Assembly (NCBI GenBank): GCA_031255235.1
Contig: JAIRSX010000118.1
Coordinates: forward strand, 1-5,145
Direction: 5' to 3'
DNA: 5,145 bases
From: Rickettsiales bacterium
GTDB taxonomy: Bacteria; Pseudomonadota; Alphaproteobacteria; Rickettsiales; UBA1997
In this document: positions 4,914 through 5,145 of the stretch, piece after piece
Numbering within the stretch: position 1 is the stretch's first letter
How the letters are laid out: every line of letters starts with the position of its first letter
Made by a program: the position numbers and the translations under genes
Notes under the pieces: model-generated
The model's database searches: none
What the model was told of the DNA's origin: nothing
Seen by the model: only the letters and a program-made list of their open reading frames with translations

Positions 4914-5145
4914 GTGCGAGAATATCAAAATATCATTGTAAATGAAAATAATCTAAGATTAGACAAGTTTATAAAAAATAGATACACTAACGTTAATAAT
5001 TCCCTTTTGCAAAAAGCAATCAGAAATAAGGATATTTTGTTAAACGAACAAAAAACAACTGCTGATACAGTTTTAAAAATAAACGATCAAATTTCTTTAA
5101 CAGATTTTATTTTTAAAATTCTTAATAAGAAAAATGAAAACAACC
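4914..5145 (+). CDS. rluC: RluC-like 23S rRNA pseudouridine synthase, N-terminal part (runs off the window)
   Basis: The first 77 codons of a gene that continues beyond the window. The visible part is an S4-type RNA-binding domain: LRLDKFIKNRY (14-24), SLLQKAIRNKDILLNEQKT (29-47) and VLKINDQISL, in the order found at the start of RluA-family enzymes, especially RluC, which modifies U955, U2504 and U2580 of 23S rRNA in E. coli. The catalytic Asp region (RLD in the downstream domain) is outside the window, so the exact family member (RluC versus RluD or another S4 protein) cannot be settled. GTG at 4914 is the only standard start that keeps the S4 domain whole; an in-frame TGA stands at 4881-4883 and no ATG lies between. 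The ribosome-binding site is poor (CGGA at 4908-4911). Confidence 0.75.
   Translation, partial: MREYQNIIVNENNLRLDKFIKNRYTNVNNSLLQKAIRNKDILLNEQKTTADTVLKINDQISLTDFIFKILNKKNENN

Overview
The window is very AT-rich and entirely plus-strand coding. It looks like a chromosomal segment of a low-GC, probably host-associated alphaproteobacterium (Rickettsiales- or Holosporales-like). The clues are the base composition, an MnmA with the alphaproteobacterial-type 'TPNPCANCN' active-site block (Cys where E. coli MnmA has Asp), and an RluC-type pseudouridine synthase downstream. The taxonomic call is inference and is not certain.

Layout. Positions 1-318 hold no protein of normal size. They contain an AT-rich repeat-like stretch, a TTGACA promoter candidate, a short ORF that is strikingly rich in Met codons, and a hairpin plus seven-T tract that looks like an intrinsic terminator just before metQ. 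Positions 319-3696 form one tightly packed operon for methionine import: metQ (binding lipoprotein), metN (ATPase with a C-terminal NIL domain), an unexpected BRO-N/DinD-family gene, and metI (permease). A 34-codon ORF links metN to the BRO-N/DinD gene, and start and stop codons overlap through that interval. After a 105-base gap come mnmA (tRNA 2-thiouridylase) and the 5' end of an rluC-like gene that runs off the window.

How the genes work together. MetQ captures methionine outside the inner membrane, MetI forms the channel, and MetN powers transport. The MetN NIL domain would let internal methionine inhibit the transporter. The Met-rich leader ORF followed by a terminator suggests ribosome-mediated attenuation of the whole operon by methionyl-tRNA supply. 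MnmA and RluC are translation-related RNA-modification enzymes and probably an independent unit or units.

Most interesting points: (1) the putative Met leader peptide/attenuator; (2) the DinD/BRO-N gene embedded and translationally coupled between metN and metI; (3) a perfect 14-bp hairpin inside that gene; (4) an rluC promoter candidate whose expected start site falls on the GTG start codon.
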